The position numbers and the translations under genes were made by a program. From NCBI RefSeq assembly GCF_029633825.1, contig NZ_CP090641.1, forward strand, positions 496,001 to 560,000: a stretch of 64,000 nt of DNA, written 5' to 3'. The notes beneath the pieces were generated by a model. It was not told where the DNA came from, searched no databases, and worked only from the letters and a program-made list of their open reading frames with translations. Each line of letters opens with the position of its first letter. Within the stretch, counting starts at the first letter, position 1. Source of the stretch: Burkholderia contaminans (GTDB taxonomy: Bacteria > Pseudomonadota > Gammaproteobacteria > Burkholderiales > Burkholderiaceae). Of the stretch, positions 1 through 8,668 are shown in pieces.

Positions 1-149
1 CTGTGGCTGAGCCGATCTTGCATGTACCGGTGTGCCGCCTCACGCGAGGATGCGCCCTCGTACCAGGCACGCAGCGCTGCCAGTGCATCAGCATCAGGAA
101 AGTCGGTCGGGATGTCGGCGGCGGACGGGCTCGTGGGGCGCGTTTTCAT
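1..149 (-). CDS. Tyrosine-recombinase/integrase-like protein, N-terminal fragment (cut by window edge)
   Basis: Only the first 49 codons lie in the window; the gene runs off the left edge. The translation starts MKTRPTSPSAADIPTDF and continues with a DALAALRAWYEG-SREA stretch. I associate this N-terminus with the long phage-type integrases that accompany some Tn3-family transposons. No catalytic residues are visible because they lie outside the window. It is divergent from the transposase at 293, with a 143-bp gap holding an inverted repeat, the usual arrangement of a resolvase module and tnpA around a res site. The assignment rests on resemblance of the N-terminus and on context. Confidence 0.5.
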   Translation of the reverse strand, partial: MKTRPTSPSAADIPTDFPDADALAALRAWYEGASSREAAHRYMQDRLSH

Positions 150-178
150 GTCATCGAGTTTAATATGGAAACAATGCC

Positions 179-204
179 ACAGAGATAATAAAGCTTATCT
201 CTGT
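179..204. repeat. 10-bp inverted repeat between recombinase and tnpA (possible resolution site core)
   Basis: Arms ACAGAGATAA (179-188) and TTATCTCTGT (195-204) are perfect reverse complements with a 6-bp spacer, in an AT-rich patch between two divergent genes. In Tn3-family elements that use tyrosine recombinases, the crossover site lies between recombinase and transposase and looks like this. It could instead be an operator for one of the two genes. Confidence 0.45.
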
Positions 205-292
205 AGAATGCGGGAGTTCAATATTTCTGTCGTACCCCATGTCGTGATATCACAAAATTGAAGGATCTGACGTTGCGTGGAGAGGATGGTCG

Positions 293-3200
293 ATGATCAA
301 CAAGAATAAGCTGCTCAGCGTCTTTTCCGACGCCGAACAGGAAGCCCTGTATGGCCTGCCTGATTTCGACGATGCGCAGCGGCTGGAATACCTGGCATTG
401 ACCGAATCCGAACTGGCGCTCGCCAGTAGCCGGCCCTCCATACCCGCGCAGGTCTATTGCATCTTGCAGATTGGCTACTTCAAGTCCAAGCACGCCTTCT
501 TCCGCTTCGATTGGGACGAGGTTGAGGACGATTACGATTTCGTGTTGAGCCGCTATTTCCACGGCGAGCCGTTCGAACGCAAGCCGATCACCCGGCACGA
601 GTACTACGCCCAGCGCGAACAGATCGCTGAACTGTACGGCTATCGACCGTGGGTGGCCGCCTTCCTGCCGCAACTCATGCAGCAGGCCGCGCAGATCGTA
701 CGTCGCGACGTGACACCGGGATTCGTCGCCGCCGAGCTCATCGTGTGGCTCAATGAGCACAAGATGATCCGGCCCGGCTACACGACCTTGCAAGAGCTAG
801 TCAGCGAAGCCCTGTCCGTCGAACGTCGGCGGCTGGGCGACCTGCTCACCGGCGTATTGGACGAATTGACCCAAACCGCGCTAGACCAACTTCTGGTGCG
901 CGATGATACTCTGTCGAAACTGGCGGCGCTGAAACAGGATGCCAAGAATTTCGGCTGGCGTCAGATGGTCCGCGAACGCGAAAAGCGCGGCACGCTGCAG
1001 CCGTTGCACGAAATCGCCAGGACGCTGCTGCCCCGGCTGGATATCTCGCAGCAGAACGTGCTGTACTACGCAAGCCTGGCGAACTTCTATACCGTCCACG
1101 ACCTGCGCAACCTGAAGGCGGATCAGGCGCAGCTCTACCTGCTGTGTTACGCCCGGGTGCGCTTCCGACAGCTCACCGACAACTCGGTCGATGCGATGGC
1201 CTTCCACATGAAGCAGCTCGAGGAAGAAAGCAGCGCGGGCGCGAAACAGTCACTCATCGCCGAGCAAGTAAAACGCCATCGGGAAACGCCGCAGATCGGC
1301 CGCCTGTTGTCGCTCTATGTGGACGACAGCGTAGCCGATCCGACGCCGTTCGGCGAGGTGCGTCAGCGCGCCTATAAAATCATGGCCAAAGATGTGCTAC
1401 AAAACACGGCGCAACGCATGACGGTCAAGCCGCTGAGTCAACTGGCACTACACTGGTTGGCGGTGGACGGCCTAGCCAAACGTATTCGCCGTCACCTGCG
1501 CCCCTTGTACGTCGAGCTCGACTTCGTCGGCACCTCCCCAGACAACCCGTGGCTCGCGGCGCTGGCTTGGGTCAAGGGGGCCTTCGCCAAACAGCAGCGC
1601 CTGTCACAACGACCGCTCGCCGAATGTCCCGCGGCCACGCTGCCGAAGCGCCTGCGACCGTACCTGCTGATCTTCGGCGCTGATGGTCAGCCGACCGGTT
1701 TGCACGCCGATCGCTACGAATTCTGGTTGTACCGCCAGATCCGGAAGCGCTTCCAGTCGGGAGAGATCTATCTCGACGACAGTCTGCAACATCGTCACTT
1801 CTCCGACGAGCTTGTTTCGATGAACGAGAAGGCCGACGCGCTGGCGCAGATGGAGATCCCGTTCCTGCAGCAGCCAATCGATGCCCAACTCGATGCGTTA
1901 GCGGCCGAGTTGCATGCACAATGGCTGGCCTTCAACCGAGAGCTGAAACAGGGCAAGCTTACGCACCCGGAATACGACAAGGATACGCAGAAGCTGATTT
2001 GGCGCAAACCGAAAACCGAGAACCAGAAGGTGCGTGAGCAGGCATTCTACGAGCAACTGCCATTCTGCGATGTTGCCGACGTGTTCCGCTTCGTCAACGG
2101 CCAGTGCCAGTTCCTGTCGGCGCTGACGCCATTGCAGCCGCGCTACGCGAAGAAGGTAGCGGACGCCGATAGCCTGATGGCGGTTATCATCGCTCAGGCA
2201 ATGAACCATGGCAACCATGTCATGGCGCGCACCAGCGACATTCCGTACCACGTTCTGGATAGCACCTACCAGCAGTATCTGCGTCAGGCGACGCTGCATG
2301 CGGCCAACGACTGCATCAGCAACGCCATCGCCGCGCTGCCGATCTTCCCGTACTACTCGTTCGATCTCGATGCGCTGTACAGCGCCGTCGATGGGCAGAA
2401 ATTCGGCGTCGAGCGACCGACCGTGAAGGCGCGTTACTCGCGCAAATACTTCGGACGAGGCAAAGGCGTCGTCGCCTACACGCTGCTGTGCAATCATGTC
2501 CCGTTGAACGGCTACCTAATCGGCGCGCACGAGTACGAGGCGCATCACGTGTTCGACATCTGGTATCGCAACACGTCGGATATAGTGCCGACTGCGATCA
2601 CCGGCGACATGCACAGCATCAACAAAGCCAACTTCGCTATCCTGTATTGGTTCGGGTTGCGCTTCGAGCCTCGCTTCACAAACCTCGATGACCAGTTGCA
2701 GGAATTGTATTGTATCGACGACCCGGCGCTGTACGAGAAATGCCTGATTCAGCCGATCGGACAAATCGATCGGCAGCTCATCACCAGTGAGAAGACAAAT
2801 ATCGATCAGATCGTCGCCACGCTGGGCCTCAAAGAGATCACGCAGGGCTCGCTGATCCGCAAACTATGTACGTACTCGCAGGAAAACCCGACACGTCGCG
2901 CGATTTTTGAGTTCGATAAGCTCATTCGTACCATCTACACGTTGCGTTACCTGCGCGACCCGCAGCTCGAGCGAAACGTGCATCGCTCCCAAAACCGCCT
3001 CGAGTCTTACCATCAGCTTCGTTCGACCATCGCCCAGGTCGGCGGCAAGAAGGAATTGACCGGCCGCACCGACATCGAAATCGAGATCAGCAACCAGTGC
3101 GCCCGGCTGATCGCCAACGTCATCATTTTTTACAACTCGGCGATTCTGTCGCATCTACTGACGAAATGGGAGGCCAGTGGCAACGCCAAGATGCTGGCGC

Positions 3201-3319
3201 GGCTTACGCAGATATCACCGGCAGCCCGGCGGCATATCCTTTTGAACGGGCACTACACTTTTCAAAGCGACAACAAAATCGACCTCGACGCGCTCATTGC
3301 AGGGCTCGAATTGGAGTGA
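293..3319 (+). CDS. tnpA: Tn3-family transposase TnpA
   Basis: At 1008 residues it has the usual length of Tn3-family transposases, which cut at the transposon ends and join them to target DNA during replicative transposition. The N-terminal third (KHAFFRF, then a LYGYRPW-like region) matches the family DNA-binding part. The DDE triad is readable: D700 in SAVDGQKF, D772 in ITGDMHSINKANF, and E904 in QNRLESYHQL, with the later NQCARLIANVIIFYN helix. An upstream GGAGAGG supports the ATG at 293. The frame is intact, so the protein could be active. The left end of the element lies outside the window and the right end is uncertain. Confidence 0.95.
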   Translation: MINKNKLLSVFSDAEQEALYGLPDFDDAQRLEYLALTESELALASSRPSIPAQVYCILQIGYFKSKHAFFRFDWDEVEDDYDFVLSRYFHGEPFERKPITRHEYYAQREQIAELYGYRPWVAAFLPQLMQQAAQIVRRDVTPGFVAAELIVWLNEHKMIRPGYTTLQELVSEALSVERRRLGDLLTGVLDELTQTALDQLLVRDDTLSKLAALKQDAKNFGWRQMVREREKRGTLQPLHEIARTLLPRLDISQQNVLYYASLANFYTVHDLRNLKADQAQLYLLCYARVRFRQLTDNSVDAMAFHMKQLEEESSAGAKQSLIAEQVKRHRETPQIGRLLSLYVDDSVADPTPFGEVRQRAYKIMAKDVLQNTAQRMTVKPLSQLALHWLAVDGLAKRIRRHLRPLYVELDFVGTSPDNPWLAALAWVKGAFAKQQRLSQRPLAECPAATLPKRLRPYLLIFGADGQPTGLHADRYEFWLYRQIRKRFQSGEIYLDDSLQHRHFSDELVSMNEKADALAQMEIPFLQQPIDAQLDALAAELHAQWLAFNRELKQGKLTHPEYDKDTQKLIWRKPKTENQKVREQAFYEQLPFCDVADVFRFVNGQCQFLSALTPLQPRYAKKVADADSLMAVIIAQAMNHGNHVMARTSDIPYHVLDSTYQQYLRQATLHAANDCISNAIAALPIFPYYSFDLDALYSAVDGQKFGVERPTVKARYSRKYFGRGKGVVAYTLLCNHVPLNGYLIGAHEYEAHHVFDIWYRNTSDIVPTAITGDMHSINKANFAILYWFGLRFEPRFTNLDDQLQELYCIDDPALYEKCLIQPIGQIDRQLITSEKTNIDQIVATLGLKEITQGSLIRKLCTYSQENPTRRAIFEFDKLIRTIYTLRYLRDPQLERNVHRSQNRLESYHQLRSTIAQVGGKKELTGRTDIEIEISNQCARLIANVIIFYNSAILSHLLTKWEASGNAKMLARLTQISPAARRHILLNGHYTFQSDNKIDLDALIAGLELE

Positions 3320-3677
3320 TCGAATTTTCGGCGGTTCTGGCTTGGAATCCCTTATTCCTGTTACGGTGGAATACGATGCCACAACCGGTAATCCTTTACC
3401 CCCAGCCGTGGTCAACACCTGGCGACTGAGCGTCGGCACGTCGCTGTTCGTGATCGATATCCTGGCCGACGGCAGCTGGCGACCGGCGTATATTGCGCCA
3501 AAGCGGCTGGGTGGCTGGACGATGGATGTGTTGCCGAACATGCCGCCGACGTTAGTCGATATCGCTCCCTCGGTACGCACCTGGGCGCGACAGTACGGCG
3601 CGAATGTAACGAACCGGCGCACGCCGGCGCGCCGGTTTCCCGCGCAAACCGCTTCTTCGAACAGGACGCCAGAATGA
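3297..3677 (+). CDS. Small hypothetical protein of the Tn3-associated element
   Basis: This open frame overlaps the end of tnpA. The true start is unclear: ATG 3297, TTG 3342 and GTG 3366 are all possible and none has a good ribosome-binding site. The protein-like part begins around VTVEYDATTGNPLPP and includes WRLSVGTSLFVIDILADG. Its stop overlaps the next gene's start (ATGA at 3674-3677), which argues for a real, translationally coupled gene. I recognise no family. It probably belongs to the mobile element's cargo or to an older plasmid or ICE fragment. Confidence 0.45.
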   Translation: MQGSNWSDRIFGGSGLESLIPVTVEYDATTGNPLPPAVVNTWRLSVGTSLFVIDILADGSWRPAYIAPKRLGGWTMDVLPNMPPTLVDIAPSVRTWARQYGANVTNRRTPARRFPAQTASSNRTPE

Positions 3678-3937
3678 ACATGCTGAAACGTCGTCTCGAT
3701 GCGACAGACGAAAAGCTGCAGGAGCTGAAAACAGCCCGCAAAGCGGCAGCTAAGGCGCAGCGCCAGCAGGTCAAGCAAACGCGCGCGGATCGCGAGCGAA
3801 AGATCATGCTGGCCGGCGAGGCGTTGCTGCGGCGTGTCGATCGCGGCGAGTGGGATGAAGCCGATTTCCGCGCGATGATGGACGATTATCTGTCGCGGCC
3901 CGCCGATCGCGCGCTGTTCGAGCTCGACGATGTATAG
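3674..3937 (+). CDS. Small charged coiled-coil protein, possible mobilization accessory protein
   Basis: An 87-residue protein with a long basic, Lys/Arg/Gln-rich N-terminal helix (LDATDEKLQELKTARKAAAK) followed by a conserved-looking C-terminus: GEWDEADF, MMDDYLSRPADRALFELDD. It is coupled by an ATGA overlap to the gene before it. The tail resembles small relaxosome or mobilization accessory proteins on plasmids and ICEs, but I recall this only as general similarity. The gene is intact. It has no membrane segment or signal peptide and is probably cytoplasmic. Confidence 0.5.
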   Translation: MNMLKRRLDATDEKLQELKTARKAAAKAQRQQVKQTRADRERKIMLAGEALLRRVDRGEWDEADFRAMMDDYLSRPADRALFELDDV

Positions 3938-4013
3938 CCTTTGATGTTCGACGTCGACGCACCGCACAGCCAGGTCGGCAAATGTTGATTTGATTCACGA
4001 TGAAGGATGCCCG

Positions 4014-4586
4014 ATGCTGCCAACGCTCCGCATGAACCGGAATTTTGTCGAGGCCTTGCTGGCCGAGCGCGCGCCCTGCTTTGCGATGGGACTCGTGGCC
4101 GAGGGCCAGACGCACTATGCTTGCCTGGCACTGCGGCCGGTGGATGACATTCCGAACGACGTAACACGCAGCGGTTTCAACTTTGGCCACTCGATACGCG
4201 GCACCGACGACTTCGAGGTCGTACACTTCGGCTTAGAGTTTTACGGCTACCGCATCTTCAATGCGCTGATCAATCCGAGCAACTTCATCGCCAGGACAAT
4301 CCTGTCGCACATGGTCGACACGAAGGCGTTTTTCTTCTTCGCGGTCAACCCGTCAGGCGGTGTGACGGTGTTCAAGTCCGGCATCGGTGAATGCAGCCTG
4401 GACAGCATCGAGTCTAATCTCGAGCGGATACTGCGCTCGAGCACGTCCGATGCTCAGTACGACGCGGCGCTGACAACGTTCAGCGACCATCCAGATCCGG
4501 TCGGGCCGATGCTGCACTGGGTTTGCCGGGACTGCGAAGATTGTCTCGACCTGTCCCACAATGTAATCGAACTGGGCCCCGCGTAA
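4014..4586 (+). CDS. Hypothetical protein of the accessory region
   Basis: A protein of about 190 residues. The frame opens at 3990, but ATG 4014 (MLPTLRMNRNFVEALL) gives the more natural N-terminus. There is no signal peptide or membrane segment. Visible features are a hydrophobic KAFFFFAVNPSGGVTVFKSG strand-like stretch and a Cys pair (WVCRDCEDC) near the C-terminus that could bind metal. I do not recognise the family. It follows the two small genes downstream of tnpA with a 76-bp gap and is probably cargo of the same element. Confidence 0.5.
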   Translation: MLPTLRMNRNFVEALLAERAPCFAMGLVAEGQTHYACLALRPVDDIPNDVTRSGFNFGHSIRGTDDFEVVHFGLEFYGYRIFNALINPSNFIARTILSHMVDTKAFFFFAVNPSGGVTVFKSGIGECSLDSIESNLERILRSSTSDAQYDAALTTFSDHPDPVGPMLHWVCRDCEDCLDLSHNVIELGPA

Positions 4587-4685
4587 CGGTCCTGATGGTC
4601 CGTGTGACCGAGACCGTCATGTCACTCACCGGACGTCGCTCCAACATTCTTCGGCTGGAATAAGCCGATTAATGTTCACAATGTG

Positions 4686-4723
4686 GAACGACGGAATTTT
4701 CTGGGGTTCCGGCGTAGATCCCC
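4686..4723. other. Candidate right terminus of the Tn3-family element
   Basis: Read inwards from 4723 on the minus strand, the sequence begins GGGGATCTACG, then AACCCCAGAAAATTCCG. A GGGG start and an AGAAAATTCCG-like core about 20 bp in recall 38-bp Tn3-family terminal repeats. The mate is outside the window and no 5-bp target duplication can be checked, so this is only a candidate boundary between mobile DNA and the N-acetyltransferase region. Confidence 0.25.
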
Positions 4724-4738
4724 TTCTTCGTCGGTCAT

Positions 4739-4767
4739 GATTGCTAGTATGCTAGCAATCTAGCAAA
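4739..4767. promoter_or_regulatory. TAGCAA-type palindromic operator
   Basis: GATTGCTAG (4739-4747) and CTAGCAATC (4752-4760) form a 9-bp inverted repeat with a TATG spacer, followed by a third half-site TAGCAA (4762-4767). Such arrays are typical operators of small ribbon-helix-helix or HTH repressors and antitoxins on mobile DNA. No matching regulator gene remains in the window, so it may be a remnant. Confidence 0.4.
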
Positions 4768-4828
4768 TGTCAACCGAGGGCACGGCCCGTGGAAGCGGGC
4801 CGCAGTCGTCTACCGATCGTGATCCGGG

Positions 4829-5659
4829 TTATGCGGCGGCGGGCGCCGCCAGTCGCGCAAACAGCGCGTCGAGATCGAATCCCGTCGTGTCGATGCCGAT
4901 CGTGTCGCGCAGGCACGCGCCCCATGCGGCCGCATCGTCGAACGTGACGGTGCGCCCGACGCCCGCCGCGTCGCGGATCGTCAGCGTGGTGTTGCGCAGC
5001 GCGGCACGGCCGTCCGGCAGCACGCGGCAGGCGATCAGGTTATGCAGAAAGATCGATTCGGGGTACGTCGACGTGAACCAGTTCGCGGCGTCGTAATCGA
5101 TCCACTCGACCCGCTTCGGCTGGAAGCGATAGGTGGTCTGCCAGCCGTCGGGCGTCTCGATCTGCATGTCGAATTCACCGTCGACCGGCGCGGCGACGAC
5201 GCGAAACGCGCCGTGCGGCGTCAGTTGCCGCTCGTCCCGCACGAAACGCAGCGGCGCGGTGAGCGTCGCGCTGCCGAAGCCGATGTCCGCGAGCCAGGCC
5301 GCGCCGTCGAGATCGATGCGCAGCAGCATGTGCGTATGCGCGGTGGCGACTTCCGGCGGCTGCATCCAGCGCACGCGCGCGATCATCGGCGTCACGCGAA
5401 AACCGATCGCCGTGAGCGCGGCGTAGAACAGTTTGTTGAGTTCGAAGCAGTAGCCGCCACGGCGATGCGCGAGCACCTTGTCGGCGATCGACGGCAGGTC
5501 GAGCGCGACGCGCGCACCGGTCAGCGGATTGAGGTTTTCGAACGGAATCGCCTGCGGGTGCAGCAGATGCAGCCGGCGCAGCACGTCGAGCGTCGGCTCG
5601 ACCGGGCCGTCGTAGCCGATGCGGGAGAAATAGCGCGAGAGGTCGAACGAGTCTGTCAT
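4829..5659 (-). CDS. nat: Arylamine N-acetyltransferase
   Basis: This cytoplasmic enzyme transfers acetyl from acetyl-CoA to arylamines and hydrazines. The 276-residue length fits prokaryotic NATs. The Cys-His-Asp triad is visible: C71 in RRGGYCFE, H110 in TAHTHMLL, and D125 in LADIGFGS. The frame is open to 5758, but ATG 5659 (MTDSFDLSRYFSRIGY) begins exactly where NAT homology begins. It stands alone: upstream is a divergent short spacer and the exported protein at 5780, downstream is the accessory region. Confidence 0.95.
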   Translation of the reverse strand: MTDSFDLSRYFSRIGYDGPVEPTLDVLRRLHLLHPQAIPFENLNPLTGARVALDLPSIADKVLAHRRGGYCFELNKLFYAALTAIGFRVTPMIARVRWMQPPEVATAHTHMLLRIDLDGAAWLADIGFGSATLTAPLRFVRDERQLTPHGAFRVVAAPVDGEFDMQIETPDGWQTTYRFQPKRVEWIDYDAANWFTSTYPESIFLHNLIACRVLPDGRAALRNTTLTIRDAAGVGRTVTFDDAAAWGACLRDTIGIDTTGFDLDALFARLAAPAAA

Positions 5660-5779
5660 GAACCTGCACCGAAAAAAGGGACACGCCACGATAGCATCGT
5701 GCGCCATCCCCATGTTGGGTGGGGTCATCTTCGTCGTCGCGCGATGCCGGCGCCGCATCGCGCGCGGCCCCGCGCAACG

Positions 5780-6466
5780 TTACGGCAGCAGCTTCAGCGC
5801 GGACGATGCGACCGACGGCACCGAAATGCCCTGGCTCGTCGCGAACTGCACGGCCTGGCTGAGCGTCGTCGCGAGCGACTGCAACTGGCCCGGCGCGCTT
5901 TGCGCGATATACGACGCAGCCTGCATGTTCTGCGGATTCAGGCCCGACTGCAACAGCGACGCCGCGCTCGTCGACCCGAGATTGCCGAGCCCCGACTGCA
6001 GTTGCGAATACCGCGTGAGCCCCTGCCCGAGCGACGCGAGGCCGTTGCTGAACGCCTGCTTGTCGATCGGGCCGTGCGTCGCACCGCCGCTCGCGAATGC
6101 CTGGCCGAGCGCCTGCGATACCGATTGCTGCGCGCCGCCCATCTGCGACAGCGCGGCCGGCGTCAGCGCATCGCCGCCGGTCAGCTGGCTCGCGGCCTGT
6201 TGCGCCTGCCCGGCCGCGCCGGTCAGGCCCATCGCCGACGCAAGCGACGACTGGCCGGTCAGCACCTGCTGGTTCGCGCCGACATAGGCCTGCAGCAATT
6301 GCGCGACGCCGCCCTGCGCGGGCGCCGCCTGCTGCTGCCCGCCGCCGAGCAGCGATGCGCCGATCGACTGCAGGTCGAGCTGCGCATGCGCGGCGCCGCT
6401 TGCCAGGAGGCCGAACGCAATGCCTGCCGAGGCCAGGTACCGGCCCGTCGCGCGAATCTGCTTCAT
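5780..6466 (-). CDS. Exported Ala/Gln/Ser-rich protein of unknown function
   Basis: The 228-residue product starts with a clear signal peptide (MKQIRATGRYLASAGIAFGLL, cleavage after AHA). GAGGGAA lies 6 bp before the ATG at 6466. The mature part is low in charge and rich in Ala, Gln, Ser and Leu. It has repeated SLASLGQGL- and SALGQAFASGG-like helical segments and no cysteine. I do not recognise a named domain with certainty. A periplasmic or envelope location is inferred from the signal peptide. The long upstream extension to 6544 is not needed and lacks a better ribosome-binding site. Confidence 0.75.
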   Translation of the reverse strand: MKQIRATGRYLASAGIAFGLLASGAAHAQLDLQSIGASLLGGGQQQAAPAQGGVAQLLQAYVGANQQVLTGQSSLASAMGLTGAAGQAQQAASQLTGGDALTPAALSQMGGAQQSVSQALGQAFASGGATHGPIDKQAFSNGLASLGQGLTRYSQLQSGLGNLGSTSAASLLQSGLNPQNMQAASYIAQSAPGQLQSLATTLSQAVQFATSQGISVPSVASSALKLLP

Positions 6467-6748
6467 GTGTTTCCCTCGTGCCTGAATCTTGTTGAGGCTG
6501 ATATTGTCGAAGCGCGCCGCGCACGGCCGCAACGACTGAAACACATCGAAACGAAATCACGCTGCGCAGCGGCTTGCAATTCGGCGGCCGACGGGCCCCG
6601 TCGCGCAGATTCGCGTGCGTTTGCCGCGCGATGCCGCGCACGTATCGCGATTCTTTCTCCGGTTGCGTCAATGGATGGCGGTTCCGGCTTGCGCCGGTGT
6701 CGCGACGGAACGCATCCGCCGACGCGCTCCGCGTCGAGCGATGTAAAA

Positions 6749-6777
6749 GAAACGGGCAGCGTGTCGCTGCCCGTTTC
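6749..6777 (-). terminator. Rho-independent terminator after the amidase gene
   Basis: A 13-bp stem, GAAACGGGCAGCG / CGCTGCCCGTTTC, with a 3-base loop is followed on the minus strand by TTTT. It lies 39 bp beyond the amidase stop codon. Apart from this hairpin I see nothing in 6467-6815. Confidence 0.75.
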
Positions 6778-6815
6778 GTCATCCAGCCGCGACCGGCTGC
6801 CTGCCGGCGACGCCG

Positions 6816-8300
6816 TTATGCAGCCATCCACGCCGGCACCCGCCCGCCGACCCGGTCAGCCGCCTTCTCGTAACCGCGCGCGAGCTGGAGCACGGCGAGA
6901 TCGGCACGCGGACGCCCGATCAGCTGCATCCCCATCGGCAGCCCCGCGTCGTTGAAGCCGACCGGCACGCTGATCACCGGGCAGCCGGCCAGCGTCCACG
7001 GCACGACCGTCTCCATCCAGCGGTGATAGGTATCCATCGCACGGCCCGCGATCTCCTTCGGCCAGCGCTGGTCGACGTCGAACGGGAACACCTGCGCCGT
7101 CGGCGCCGCGATGAAGTCGTAGCGGTCGAAGAAGCTCAGCACGGCCTGATGCCACGCGGTGCGCTCGACGCTCGCGTCGAACACGGCCGCGCCCTGCATC
7201 GCGAGCAGCCCTTCGACCTCGTAGATCGCCTCGGGCTTGAGCAGCGCGCGCCGCGCCGGGTCGCGATAGAGGGCAAGCAGCCCGCCGCCGGACAGCAGGT
7301 GCCGGTGCGCGAGCCACAGGCGCCAGATCCGGTCGGGCGCGAACGCCGGCAGCGCGGCATCGACGTCGCAGCCGATCTCGCGCAGCGTCGCCAGCCCTTG
7401 TTCGCACAGCGCGAGCACGCCGGCCTCGGTCGCGAGATAGCCGTTCCAGTCGCCGACCCACGCGATGCGCTTGCCGCGCAGGTCGGCGTCGAGCGGCTGC
7501 GCGAACACGGCCGGATCGTCCGCGAGCGACAGCGGATCATTGCGGTCGTAGCCGGCCTGGATCGCGAGCAGTTGCGCGACGTCGCCGACGGTACGGCCCA
7601 TCGGCCCTTCGATGCCGAGCTGCTGCACGAACACGTCGACGCCCGGCCAGCGCGGCACGCGGCCCTGCGACGGACGAAAGCCGTAGATGTTGCAGAACGC
7701 AGCCGGATTGCGCAGCGAACCGCCGAAATCGCTGCCGTCCGCCACCGGCAGCATCCGTGACGCGAGCGCCGCCGCCGTGCCGCCGCTGCTGCCGCCCGCG
7801 CTCTTCGTCAGGTCGTAAGGGTTGCGCGTCGCGCCGTAGACCTCGTTGAACGTGTGCGAGCCGAGGCCGAATTCGGGCGTATTGGTCTTGCCGATGAAGA
7901 TCGCGCCGGCCGCGCGCATCCGCGCGACGCACACGGAATCGGCCTGCGGCACGTTCTCGCGGAAGATCGGCGAGCCGTAGGTCGTCCGCAGCCCCTTCGT
8001 CATCGCCAGATCCTTCGGCGCCTGCGGCATCCCGTGCATCCAGCCGTGGTACTCGCCGCGCGCCAGCGCGGCATCCTTTTCCGCGGCCTCGGCAAGCAGT
8101 ACGTCGCGATCGCGCAGCGCGACGATCGCATTGACCGCGCCATTCACGCGCTCGACGTGATCGAGATACGCGCGCATCGTCTCGACGCACGACACGGCCT
8201 TGCCGCGGATCGCCGACGCGAGCTCGCCCGCCGACAGGCGCACGATCGGGTCGACGGGGATGGAAGCGGGGGCGAGAAGCTGCGGGGCGCCGTACGGCAT
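6816..8300 (-). CDS. Amidase (amidase-signature family)
   Basis: The 494-residue enzyme hydrolyses a carboxamide; the substrate cannot be read from sequence. The Ser-cisSer-Lys triad is visible: K96 in QAPKDLAM, S171 in the GGSSGG motif, and S195 in ADGSDFGGSLRNPA. This is the canonical spacing of the family, and length is typical. ATG 8300 is chosen because GGAG lies about 8 bp upstream and the next 31 upstream codons look like GC-rich noise. No signal peptide is present, so it is cytoplasmic. The gene is monocistronic, with a terminator at 6749-6777. Confidence 0.93.
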   Translation of the reverse strand: MPYGAPQLLAPASIPVDPIVRLSAGELASAIRGKAVSCVETMRAYLDHVERVNGAVNAIVALRDRDVLLAEAAEKDAALARGEYHGWMHGMPQAPKDLAMTKGLRTTYGSPIFRENVPQADSVCVARMRAAGAIFIGKTNTPEFGLGSHTFNEVYGATRNPYDLTKSAGGSSGGTAAALASRMLPVADGSDFGGSLRNPAAFCNIYGFRPSQGRVPRWPGVDVFVQQLGIEGPMGRTVGDVAQLLAIQAGYDRNDPLSLADDPAVFAQPLDADLRGKRIAWVGDWNGYLATEAGVLALCEQGLATLREIGCDVDAALPAFAPDRIWRLWLAHRHLLSGGGLLALYRDPARRALLKPEAIYEVEGLLAMQGAAVFDASVERTAWHQAVLSFFDRYDFIAAPTAQVFPFDVDQRWPKEIAGRAMDTYHRWMETVVPWTLAGCPVISVPVGFNDAGLPMGMQLIGRPRADLAVLQLARGYEKAADRVGGRVPAWMAA

Positions 8301-8511
8301 GCGGAGTCTCCTGGAATCGGAATGGAATGGCGGGCCGCTTGGCGGCGGTCGCTCCCGAGCCAGCCGGGAGCGGCCGCGGCGCGGCCGATGCACTACTCTA
8401 CGCGACGCCCGAGCAGCAACTTCGGATATTTTCCGCCGCGATTCATTGCGGTTCCGACTGAATCGGAGCGGCGCCCCCCGTTTCGCACGCGCCGCCCCGG
8501 CCGATGAAATC

Positions 8512-8527
8512 GTTTATGCGCATAAAC
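8512..8527. promoter_or_regulatory. 16-bp perfect palindrome upstream of the universal stress gene
   Basis: GTTTATGCGCATAAAC is a perfect palindrome in an AT-rich patch (8510-8580) of an otherwise very GC-rich intergenic region. It sits about 140 bp before the ATG at 8669. The symmetry and location suggest a binding site for a dimeric regulator controlling the stress gene or the divergent amidase. The rest of 8301-8668 shows nothing else recognisable. Confidence 0.4.
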
Positions 8528-8668
8528 TTAAATTTCTTATATTTCTATTAGGCGCAGCACGAGGCGTGCGCGCGTTAACGACATTTTTACGCGCTCGCCC
8601 GTTCTCTTTAGATCGTCCGGCCCGGCGGCGCGCTACGCTGGAATCATCTCGTTCCCTGGACAACATTC

